A stretch of DNA of 64,000 nucleotides from Sipunculus nudus (lineage: Eukaryota; Annelida; Sipuncula; Golfingiida; Sipunculidae): positions 57,537,429-57,601,428 of the forward strand of contig CM049312.1 in the NCBI GenBank assembly GCA_026874595.1, in the 5' to 3' direction. Shown here piece by piece: positions 51,710 through 63,800 of this stretch. The position numbers and the translations under genes are program-made. Under the pieces are notes generated by a model that was not told the DNA's origin, did not search any database, and was given only the letters and a program-made list of their open reading frames with translations. Each line of letters opens with the position of its first letter. Position 1 is the first letter of the stretch.

Positions 51710-51850
51710 TTATAGAGGCTGGTAGCCTTTGTTCACGTGACCTCCATCAGCTTGGCGTAGGGCCTCCACGTGGTTCGCAGACGTCGGGCTCTGGACGCGC
51801 TTCTCCTGGTGAATTGCCCCGAACACATCTTCATGATAGCGACCCTGAGC
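51710..51850 (-). CDS. NOS: NOS terminal coding exon and stop
   Basis: Begins [18 protein letters not shown] after TATCCAG and ends ...KGYQPL with TAA at 51710-51712. Asp646 and Phe648 of RYHEDVF are the conserved proton-donor and FAD-shielding positions. The tail after Phe648 is 36 residues, polar and Gln/His-rich, with no resemblance I can name to vertebrate tails. Confidence 0.96.
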   Translation of the reverse strand, partial: AQGRYHEDVFGAIHQEKRVQSPTSANHVEALRQADGGHVNKGYQPL

Positions 51851-54800
51851 CTGGATACGAGAGACATATACATTCAGTTCACTATACGCCAAAAACTGTT
51901 AACCAACAAGAATAGTGAGGCGGGATATTGAAAAATAATTGCAAATGGCGATGCAAGCGTTAAATTTGGCACAAAGGATTTTTATGTTACCCAGATACAA
52001 TGAAAAGCATAGCCACCGAGAATTCAGCCAATTTTCAAGTTGGCCGCCATTTTTAAAAATGGTCCTGGTCCGGTCCAGCTGTTATCGGTCCGGAACTAAG
52101 CGTGGACCGGTTCAAGTGGTCCGTTCAATTCATTTAGTAATAATTTTAAAATTTTTAAAATTATAAAAATATAAAATCATACAAGGATAAAAATAAGATT
52201 AAAGAAGGTGACCCAAAAAATGATAATAATTATAAGTAAATGAGCGAGCTGACACCACCAACCCCCTTCATAGATCCTGAAATTCTTTGTCTAGAGTCAC
52301 TTAAATCTAGCTTAATATCTAGCTCGAAACAAAAGTTTTGCCACTGTTTTGTACATATATTGTGAATAAGGAGGTTGAAACTTATAACATAAAGAAATTC
52401 AGCTAATAGCACAAGCCATTGAATGTCAGAATGGGCGGGCAGATATTTTGTATTGCAGGTCCGGCCCAGCCCAAAATTGTGTACTGGACCAGTTCAAGCG
52501 GTCCGGTCCGCATAATTAATTTTGACCATGAGGCACTGGCGTGGTTCGAACCTGAACCTCCGTAAAATGCAATGTCTTATCCACAGGCTGTATCCAACTG
52601 CACATTTAAGAGTACTTATACTAGGATTTACAATATAGGAAGAAAATGTAAAGAGTCCAGGACGCTCAGGCCAAAGTTCCATCCGAGTTTGGAGCGTCCA
52701 AAGGGAGTATGACATGTCATATTAGATCGTTTTTTCTTTTGATTTCACGTAACTATCGTATTAACATAATTAGCAATCATGTCATTATATTATTACTTGA
52801 TTTAAGTAAAATATATGTGTCAGGTGTGTCAGACATTGGTCCGTGACTGCTATACAAGGGAATCTTTTTTATCTTGTCGGTCCGCGCGCCCCATTGGATG
52901 CTTAGACCTCAAGAACCGAGCATTAAAAAGAGATTTCAAGCGTCACAGACGCTCACCCTCATCCCCCCCCCCCCCCCCGGCTCCAAAAAGCCTTGGATAC
53001 AGTTACAATCGTACCTTCATTGCCTTCATGTAGTTCTCCGCCTCTCTCCTCACTGACCCTGACACCTGCTGAAGTATGTTGATTATTTCCTCCTTGACTT
53101 GAGAGGCCATACTGACGTCACCGCAAACGTACACGTGACCATGTTTGGACATGATATCTTCAAACACTTTTTTTGCGTTCTGTCTCAGTAAGTGCTGGAC
53201 GTAGACCTGGAAGACAGATATTAAACGTTTATATAATGTTTCGATTCACTGGAGTTTATATTCACCTGCTGTCAACTTTATATACCGATTATATCTACTG
53301 AATTACAATGGGTATGTTGCTTCCGATAGGAGAGTTACGTTTGCGTTCATCCCCGTTTACTGTGTTCATGTATTTGTTCACAAGAAAAAACGCAATCATA
53401 AATGAAATCTCATGAAATTTTCAGGGAACTTCCGGAATTAGCCATTGGAGATTACAATTTGGTGTGGATCCGGTACATTATCCGGATTCAGGGACTTCAT
53501 CAAGGAATATTCACAACCATACAATCACTTATGCACGAATGAACCTTGGATTATGAACCGAATAGGCGAATGTAAACACGGTTTAGGGAGCATCCAACAA
53601 TAAGGACCGTCACATTCCATAGAATTCATGGGTTTATATTATTTTGTTGGTTTGTTGTGCCAATCCACTGTCTTGGCTTGAGGCCTCCGGGGATTCTGTT
53701 TAATTGAAATTTGGCATGTTTTGCAATTACTTTCCTTTTTAATTCTGCGAGCTGGGTTGACATTAAATATCTTACAATATTTGTCAACATTTAATACATT
53801 TTTTAAATATTTCTTGAAAACATATTTTAAAAGTTCTTGCCTTTTAAATTAACGCATTTTCTTACCTTAGAACATACTATAAGAGATATTGTATAGCCAA
53901 TGTAAAAATAACCTCATTGTAGTGGTTTTGTATGTCCATTGCGTATTGTATCTACCATTCCAGGAAGCTTATTCTGCGATTCGGGACATGTTTTACATAT
54001 TTTTCGATATTTTGTCCATAATGTTCTCATTGAGAACAAAATGAATTTATATATTGTGAAAGAGGTTTGATTTACCATTGGTATGTGGCCATCATTGTTG
54101 TATGGTCGAGATGTCGCAACTTAACAAAGTCTTTACGGTAATGTTTAACTGTATTTTACGGTGAACGCATTGCATCATGGTTAGACGTTCCTGAGTGTGA
54201 TCGCCATCTTGTTGAGCGGTGTTCACGCGACATTGTATGCTCAGTGTATAATAAACGAGTCTAGAGTGTTGTTGATTTTTTTTATTCTTGTCATGAACAC
54301 TTCAGTCATATAAATTTATAATAAATATTATATAAAGATATGGATTCATATACCTTCGGTTTTTGTGGTTCACGTGAGTAGGCCGTGTGCACGTGCGTCA
54401 AAACGCCCTTTTTAACCAGTGGTTCAGTTTCATGCCGGTAGATGTCGTCCATGTCCGATCGTCTGCATCCAAAATACAAGGTCATCTCCCCATGTTTCAC
54501 TGGAATAAGAATATGCCACAATAAAAATCATTTGATGATAAAATAAAGTATCATTTACAATTGATTTATCTCTGTTTAAGTTTTAGAACTACATTAAAAC
54601 AATCTAATCACCTGGCATTTAGTTGATAAATATATATATATTTATTTATTTTTACCTTTAAAATACGAAATGGTATTTTAACTGGTAGCCACATGAAAAT
54701 TGGATGATGTTTAATAATCATTTAAAGTGCATTATTATTTTGAAATATCATGAAAAAATGAACTTCTGTCAGATATTGTCCACGTACTTTTATGTTTAAG

Positions 54801-57800
54801 ATATATCTGACGCTTTTGCCAGAAGCTCCGGAAGGGGGCGATTCCAGTTCCCGGGCCTATCATGATCACTGGAACTGTGGGATCGTTTGGTAGATGGAAG
54901 CTGGGTGCCCTGAAAAGAGCAGAGGAGATAATATACAAAGTATAGGGAAATGTCCAGTGTCGGCGGTAGAGGGATGATATCTGATAAGGTAGGATAAATA
55001 TCACAATCCCTTCTCTGAAAACAAACGACGAGGTAAATTGTAGAGCTGGTAGGCGTATACGAGGTAACTTTCTCATTACACAGGCGACACCTGTCAGCGA
55101 CTTTTGACACAGGTCCGAAATATCGAAAATTTAATATTCCTGGTAAAAATCGCCAAACGTTGCCTGAATGCAAGCACATATTTTTTTTTAATGAAAATTC
55201 TTTGACTTATCAAATTGAAATCCACCAAAATCATTGTACATTGATCCTTTATATAGTTTAGAATTTTCGATGAACAGAACGCACACAGATACATAAAGTC
55301 ACTGGTCAATAAATATAAGGTTTTTGGCTTTGGCTTGGCTCCGTGCAATCTACTTTTATCTGGCATAGGAACGGATAACAGCGGTTGAGGGAAGTGATAC
55401 CAAGGAAACAACAACTAAATAACAGCTAAACCTCTTTCAAAAAGACCATTTGACAAAAAGCTTGAAACATTTGCAGCATTAGCAGTATGACAAAGCTTTG
55501 TATTTGCTGTACAGAATACACTTAGGCAAAGTAAAAAAGAACATTCTTTTCAGGTCGGAATTCGTAGCTTATAGAGACGAACAAGAATGACATAAAAAAT
55601 CGTTATTCCTCGAAATTTCATTCATATAAATGTCAACATTCATATAACAAGTGACCCATGGGTCATGACGCTCAGCTGACTGGGAAGAGATTTGCAAAAG
55701 GAAATTTTATCATCTGAATGGAAGTATATACCCATTCAACTGAAGCATCAAACAGATTAACCAACAGGCTGAGATTGTGTCTGTATTAATATATCTAAAA
55801 AATAGAGAAAAAAATGCGTAAACTTTAAAAAAAATTACAGGTGGCTCCACCAGTCTGCAGAAACTAATAAAAACACTTAATGGTCAATATCCATGCAAAG
55901 AAGCATGGTGGTCTCTGGATTAGTTGTTCAGATACTTCAACTTTTGTATCAAATTTTCCATTATTCTGAGGGATACTTTGGAGTCCTATAGCATGGAGGA
56001 TATGGATAACAGAGACCTAATTTCAGGTTAGTTATTGAGATACTGGAGTTTTTGTATCAATTTTTTCATTATTCTGGGGGGTAATTTGGAGCCATACAGC
56101 TTAATGGATATGGGTAACAGAGACCTAATTTCAGGTTTCCATGAAGATTCTAGGTCCAGTTGTTATGATTTGTGCCCTGTTAACAGATGTTCATATCTTT
56201 AAAGGTCTCAAAAATAGAGAAAAAAAAATTTAAAAAAAGCCCGAACAAATTCATGTGGTGCCACCAGGCTGCAGAAACTGATGAAACACGCCATGATCAA
56301 TATCCATGCAAACAATTATGGTGATCTCTGCATTAGTTGTTAAGACACTTCTGCTTTTGTATCAAATTTTCCATTATTCTGAGCTGTACTTTGGAGTGCC
56401 ATAGCTCAAAGGATATGGGTAACAGAGACCTAATTTCAGGTTACCATGGAGACTTTTCATGGGTCTCCCTTTGTGTCAAGAATGAAGATTCTAGGTCCAG
56501 TCATTACAATTTGAACCCTGTTGATAAATAACTACATCCTTAAATGTCTCAAAAATAGAGAAAAAAAATTGTAAAAATTTGAAAAATAGAGGAGGCGCCA
56601 CCAGTCTGCAGGAACTGCTGAAACATATCATGATCAATATGTATGCCAAAAATCATGACCATCAGTGATGTAGTTAATCAGATATTGAAGTTTTTGTATG
56701 AAATTTTTCACTATCCGCGGGGGTACTTTGGGGCCCCATAGCTCAAAGGATATGGGTAACAGAGACCTAATTTCTGGTTTCTATGGAGACTTTTCATGGA
56801 CCTCTCAGAATATCAAGAATGAAGATTCTAGGTCCAGTCTTTACGATTAGTGCCCTGTTAACAGATGTTCGCATTTTTACAGGTCTCAAAAATAGAGAAA
56901 ACAGTTCGTAAAAAATCGAAAAATATAGGTGGGGCCACCAGTCTGTAGGAACTCATGAAACATCTCATGATCAATATGTATGCCAAAAATCATGACCATC
57001 AGTGATGTAGTTAATCAGATATTGAAGTTTTTTAATGAAATTTTTGACTATTCTGGGGGGTACTTTGGGGTCCATAGCTCAAAGGATATGGGTAACAGAG
57101 ATCTAATTTCTGGTTTCCATGGAGACTTTTCATGGACCTCTAAGAATGTCAAGTTACAAGATTCTAGGTACAGCGGTTACGATTTGTGCCTGGTTAACGG
57201 ACAGACAGACGGTCAGCCGGACAGACGGACGACGGACAAAGAGTGATCGCTATAGCTCAGCATGACTGAAAGTCAGCTGAGCTAAAAAATTATTCCAGAA
57301 ACAAGATAATAGACTATTTTCAAACAAATGTTTACCATTGATATCCATTTCAGAAGAAAGACTAATCTATGATCATGAGATCATAAAATGAGAAAAATGA
57401 AACTACAAATTACCGTTAGACCTCGATCGTTGAAAAGGCATTCACGCATTAATGAACAGAATTGAAATTACCTGTTTACAGATAGGATATTGATGTAAAA
57501 AGGTCTAAATTCGTTTTCATTAATGATGATCTGAATATACGGATATGTAAATGATTCAATAAGTGTATGGGTGTTTGTGAAGATAAACAGATGAACTCAC
57601 GGTCTGATGAAAACCAGAAGTTCCGTACTGGTTTGTGCTTTGTTTAGCATGCTTGAACATACTCCGTAGTGAACTGGGCCTTCACCATCTGAAAAAGAGA
57701 TACATGTATTTTCTTGTCATCGTATTCTTTATTCTCCTATGCATCTTGTAAAATCATGCAAACATTACATGTATATACATGTGAATATTGGGCTTTGCCC

Positions 57801-60800
57801 ATGAGAGTGGTCATTATATGATTAATTAATACATCATTACGTGGGTGCCGAATTTTCAGGAAAACTGTGGAGCTAAAATTCAATTATACACTATGATCCA
57901 CGCTATAAAGAACAGTGGATAACATGATTGCAAACTAAAAAAATGTTGTCTGTTGATAAGTGTACTATTAAGTGTTTTGCATTCTTATTTTTATATATTT
58001 AGAAAAAGATGATTGTATTGTTAAATCTATTTGTACTGTTACCATGTACATGTACATTAATACTTAAGATAATATGCGACAAGTATTATTTGTGCAAAAT
58101 TTCAGGAATATTCCTTTATCCATTGTTGAGAAAAAGGTATATATGGTTAACAACCAAATGAGTATTTGAATAAGTACTTTTCCTCTTTCAGAAAATTCAG
58201 GGAAGATAATTGCCTCCGCCAGGAGGGTATACGTTCATCCATGTTCGTGTGTTTGTGTGTATAGTTGTGTATTTGTTCACAATATAACTCTTGCAGTCAT
58301 TAACGGAATGCCATGAAATTACAAGGGCATTTCAGAAAGGGCTAATAAAGGATCGATAAGATATGGTGTGGATCAAGCGCATGATCCGGTTTCAGGAAGG
58401 TCATCAAGGAATATTCACGTATGTAAGGTCAGTTATGCACCAATGATCCTGGGAATATTGGCCGAATAAGTGAATGCGAGCACTGGTTGGGGAGCATCCC
58501 ACAACAGGGACACCCCACATGGCGGAGGGTTGCATTCATTAGAATGCAGATTTCTAACTCACCTCTGGTTCTGTACTGGACGACGGCCACAGTGCCGTGG
58601 ACCTCCCCGGGATGTATTTCCGATGCCGAGCTGATGCTGTAGTAACGAGGCTTCAGGAGGGGCAGTCTGTACAGCAGAAAGGAGGCTGGCAAGAGGAAGG
58701 ACGTGTACTCATCTAGCACCTCGCCAAAATCCATACACTCGTAGGTCCGCCACTTCTCGTAGGCCGCCAGGTCCTGTGCCATAAACAGAGTGACTGATGT
58801 TAGTTAAATACAGACCTGTCTTTTACTTCAAGGTCCACCCTTTCTGTAAAGATACTTTGTATCGTAAGCACGGCAATAACGGGACAAACCACACATGAAT
58901 GTTGAGCGTATATAGCATCATAGAGGCATTGCTCCAGTTCTCAACCGTTACTTCTCTGTATGCATATAACGTTATCTGGAGACATATACTTACATTTGCC
59001 AAGGTTTTCAGGCTGTTTTTCTCATTTTGGGATTCGGCAAGGTCCGCCAGGTCGTCCAGGAGGGCTTGAGACAGAGGAGTTGTGATGTCCAGGTAATGAC
59101 ATAAGGCCGTTGTTATGCTGCAGGGCGGTAACCTCTCCACGTTCTTCCAGTTCTCTATTACGTCACAAAATAACATATTAAGGCCATAACAAAACAAGAT
59201 AAAATAAAATAATATTTGTATTACGTACTCCTTGTAGGGAGAGTGATTTCTTACCCGTCGAAATGAAAGAATATGTGCTAAACGTCTTGAAACTTGACAT
59301 TTATTTCAATTTCAATTTCACCACTGCGAATTCTTTGGCGGCACTAAACAACATTACTGGGAATCTTGTAGTTTACTAAACAAGGGGCAGCAAAAAAATA
59401 TGAACCTCGATTCTGTGTAACGATCTTGGTGTTTCTATGGCGGAATAAGATATTTGGCTAAGCTCGACAGGAAGTTGACCGATTCGACAGCAGAATTGTT
59501 TAAAACCTCAGAAATTTATTCCAACCAGTAAGAATATGTATAACACACATAAATGCATGAATGGTGTTTAAAGGAAAATTTTATTAATACCATGTGGACT
59601 TACCTAACTTTCCCTGATCGTTCTTGGCTTGTTTCTGTAGCTGTAGAACGGCCTGCAGGTCTCCATTCACGCTGTTCGTGTCCACGCGAGACAGAACCTT
59701 CTGTACGAGACTCTCGTCATTTCTCGGACAAACACCCAGGTGATCACCGGGTTGATACGTCATTTCCTGTCGGCTTTTACTTGTGTCCAGTTTGACGAGG
59801 ATAGTTTGTCTTTCTGAGCTTGGTCCTTGGAGATCAGTACGTTCTTTCATTGGACATTTGCTTACCTTGGTTTTATGAAGGAATGTTAAACCTGAAAGAC
59901 AACAACACATGATTTAATATAAGTATTAAGGACAGAAGAAATGATGATTTTAGTGGTATCGACACAGCCCTTCTTATTATCTAACTTAAATACACAGAAA
60001 ATTACAATCTGGAAGTTACCGAACATTTGCAAACAGAACACACTTTACTTGAGCATCTTAACTGAAAGCAGGGTAATCTCTTATCATCCTGCCGTTACGG
60101 ATTAGCTATGTAATGTCTGCACATACACTTATACGGAACTGTATAAACTAGATGTGGTTATATACTAAGTTATCCTGACCTCGACAGAGATCCTCGCTGT
60201 GGTAACTATCAGTCTGTATCAAACGGAACCGTTCGGCCTTCCAGACGTCCTCATCACTATCTTCATCATCTTCATCCTCTCCGCCAGTGATACCAAATAC
60301 AAAACGAGACTCCTGTCATTGGAAATACAAGTAAATGAAGGCACAATGTAGTTCGCATTAAACAATCTCAAATTATACAGGAAACTTTTAGTCATTTGAA
60401 GAAGGTCTATTGATTGGTTTATTGATTTACTGCAGCTGGCTGAATATTTATGAAATGTTCGCTTTGTGTTACATTGTTGGTTAACATGAAATATACAATA
60501 ATCGTTAAAAAATACAATTTCAGCAGTAGTCAAACAATGGTGGCAAGATGTATAGTTTACATTACACTTATTACAAAGGTTGAATTTCCCTCTGCGTTCC
60601 CGCTTCATCGACGCGAAAATTCGATCTATTATAAAACAAGAGTTTAAATCTGTTGACTAGTCGCGAAATTATTATGCTAGATGCAGCCGCTTCTCAATTA
60701 TTTGGTTACCGTCATTGCACTTTTCATCCAATCACACGAAACTATAAAATATAAATTCCCATAAAGACAGAATTTTAAAAACAAACTTAGTTCTGACTTA

Positions 60801-63800
60801 TTAAATTCATTTGCTCAACAATATAGCTTGCCATAACATGAAACTCCGGGGGGGGGGGGGGACCTTTTGAATCCTTTATGGGGTCTTTCAACTGGCTTAT
60901 TAATCAACAAATCCTGTTAAATATTAATCTTAAATATTATGAAAGAGAACACGTATTCACATCCGTGTCACACGCACAATTCAAATGAAAGGAGAGCTCG
61001 AGTCCGAAAGCTTTTAAGCTTTAGACGTAAAGACTTCTTTTTTTTAATGAAATCGTCCGTTTTGTTCCCTTAATCTTCCGTTATATTCAACAACCTATAG
61101 AGAGGAACTTTGAGGATACTTTGGTCCAAAGAAACAAATGACTTATTTGAGCGCACAGGAAATTTTAGAGGTATAACTCTATGTTATATATATACTTTAT
61201 ATTATGAGTCAATGGCAAATGATACCCAAGCCAGGAAGCAGGTGGTATTTAATTGTGATGTGATTTAAGGCTAAATTTCAATTTATATAAAAAATAGTAT
61301 GATATATAGTATTTTAATTTTAATTGATAATGGATACAGCATGGCTAAAAGTTAGCACACTCAGTCATCGATCACAGGTACATACCCTAACAACTGTTCG
61401 TTTCCACTGGTTGAAGGTTTTCTCCTGTCCTGCTAACTCGTTACCAAGGGAAACAGGTACCACACAGCGTGCGCCAAGGTTTGCCATGTCTTTATCCAGC
61501 TGCCGACCAAATGCACAGAAATTGGGATAGGCGCTGGAGCCAAGTGCGAAGACCGAATATCTAGATAGAGAAAATGCGTTCACTTAACATAGATTAATAT
61601 ACATCAGAGAGTCTATTTATCTTTCATAATATTTCTAATATTTTACTTGCTGGATTAATATAGGCATACAGATGAAAAGGCTATTACCGCCACCTGGTAG
61701 AAAATCAATACAATCCTAATTAAAGTATTTGTTCTTATCAAAATATTTTTACGCTTTAACTGCAGTCAAAATTTAATTAATTTAAAATTTTGGACCAAAC
61801 AAAAGAAATGATAAGCAACTGCTGATTTGATACTTTTTGGTTGTGGTATTTTTTTTTACTATTTTTAATGTCCATTTATTATCATGTCGCCAAACAGACC
61901 TTTATTCAAATGAGGTTCTTTATGACATAGACTCGTGTACATAATTCAAACCCAAAAACCTGGGACTCAACTTGGAACCCAAATAAATGGGACAAATATT
62001 GCAATTTGCAAACGACTCACCTGACGTTGCTAAGAGATCTACGGTTCCTCTGGGCGACCAGTTCTTGAAGCTCTGTGGAAAATTTCTGAAGAAAAAAGGT
62101 ATATACATTTAAGTTATAAGCTTAGCGGATAATTCATATGAATGTTTGATCAAACTATTCAGTTAAAAATATTAATTTTATTGTTAAACGAACGTTTTAA
62201 GGTCAGGTGCAAATCTCAGGTGCAAACCTGTCACATATGACTAATATTTGTCCAAGGTCAGCTATATCAGCCATATTAAAGATCTAGCACAAACATTGTC
62301 AAAAGTTGGCGATAATGGAGAGAGAAAAGACAGAAAGTCCACCCACTAAAATTTTGCCCAAGAATGGATATCGAAATAAAATCATGAACCCTAAAAGCCT
62401 CTGTTCTTATGATAGGAGGCTTAATTAAATGCAGAAAGTCTAAACCCCTCACAGTTATATTCATTTCAATTAAACCATGCATCCCCCTTACCTGGCCGTT
62501 TTCAGGGGGATCCCCGTTTCCATAGGTACTGGCAACCATTAAAACCAGTTCTTCGTATTTGAAATCGTTGACGTCATAGCGACTCATAACCTCAGTCTAC
62601 AATATGTCAAATATTAAAATTCACATTTAGTTTCTGGACAGTCATTTATTTCAAATAGCAAGTGTTGGCCTGCATGTGGCATTTTTGGGCGTATTGGCAA
62701 CAGGCGGTTAAATTTACATCCATTATCATACTTATTACCTAACTAATCATTCCCATACTATATGTAAAATAATTATTTGCATATGTAACAGAAACGTCTC
62801 TAGATCACAGTAGTCGGTTCCTATGATTCAATAAATTACTATATACGGTACACTGTTCAGTTAGCCAGTGAATGTTTGGTTTGTTGCACTTGCACCTATG
62901 AAAAAAACATTGCCAGTTAACCAGATGTTATTAACTGTGCACGTGCACATTTCACATGAGGATTCTGATCGATATTCGTGGCTTGGTTAGAAGAAAAATT
63001 CCTTTGCGGTTCAAAGATTTTTAGGAATGTCAAAAATCGTTTAAACTTCTGCTTGACCGAAACCTGGGGAAAATAAGGATTAAGAAGAAAAATGACCTGA
63101 ACATGGAACATGGAAGACATTTTTTCTGCAAGTCTTTTAGCAAAGGCCTTGGAATGTCCGGTCTCGCTGGCGTACAACACTGTACAGCGATGACGTCGCT
63201 TCAGCCGTTTTAACATCAGTGAGGTGAACATACTCAGCGACCTGACAAGGTGACATAATTTCCAATTTAAAAAATACTTAAAAAAGCATGAATAACGGTG
63301 GCTTCTTCGAGACTAAGGAATATTTTTATTTATGAAATATAATTTTGAGATCTCGAGATACATAAAAAAAAAGTGTCCTAAATCAGCCAGCGTAATGAAT
63401 AAAACATGGGCTTAGAAATATTATGATAATTATTCTTTCGTCGATATTTTAAATTATGTAAAAGATATTCTAGGCAATATCGTGACTGTAATTTATATAT
63501 TTTTAAATATTTAATTCACTTAAATTTTTTTAATATGTGTGTATTTATTAAAAACGTGTTCACTCACTTTTTCATTGTTAATATTTCATTTTGAATTTAC
63601 ATTAATTTAAAGTTACATAGATAAATATATATATATATATATGATCTAGACATGTGGTATATTCCTTCCTTTACTCATTACAGGTTGATATTATTCATTG
63701 TTCTGTGAGTGGCTGGATAAAAAGTAATAAAATGAGACTAATGTACCTAACAAATGTCTTGAAGTGTATCATCTTCTTTTCTTTAAACCCGATGCAGTTC

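Noticed and set aside
52530-52625. tRNA gene
   Set aside because: A and B boxes present, but no cloverleaf with paired acceptor stem; better read as a SINE head.
55094-55414. 106-aa minus-strand frame upstream of NOS exon k
   Set aside because: Lies in the intron, shows no NOS similarity and no matching splice phase.
56337-57246. Open frames inside the tandem element of the NOS intron
   Set aside because: The similar peptides ([13 protein letters not shown]) come from repeated units; no protein family and no start context.
60219-60608. 129-aa minus-strand frame overlapping NOS exon f
   Set aside because: Out of frame with NOS; the true exon reads [11 protein letters not shown] and has splice borders.
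61920-62108. Open frame through NOS exon d in another frame
   Set aside because: Only the frame giving [12 protein letters not shown] joins neighbouring NOS exons in phase.
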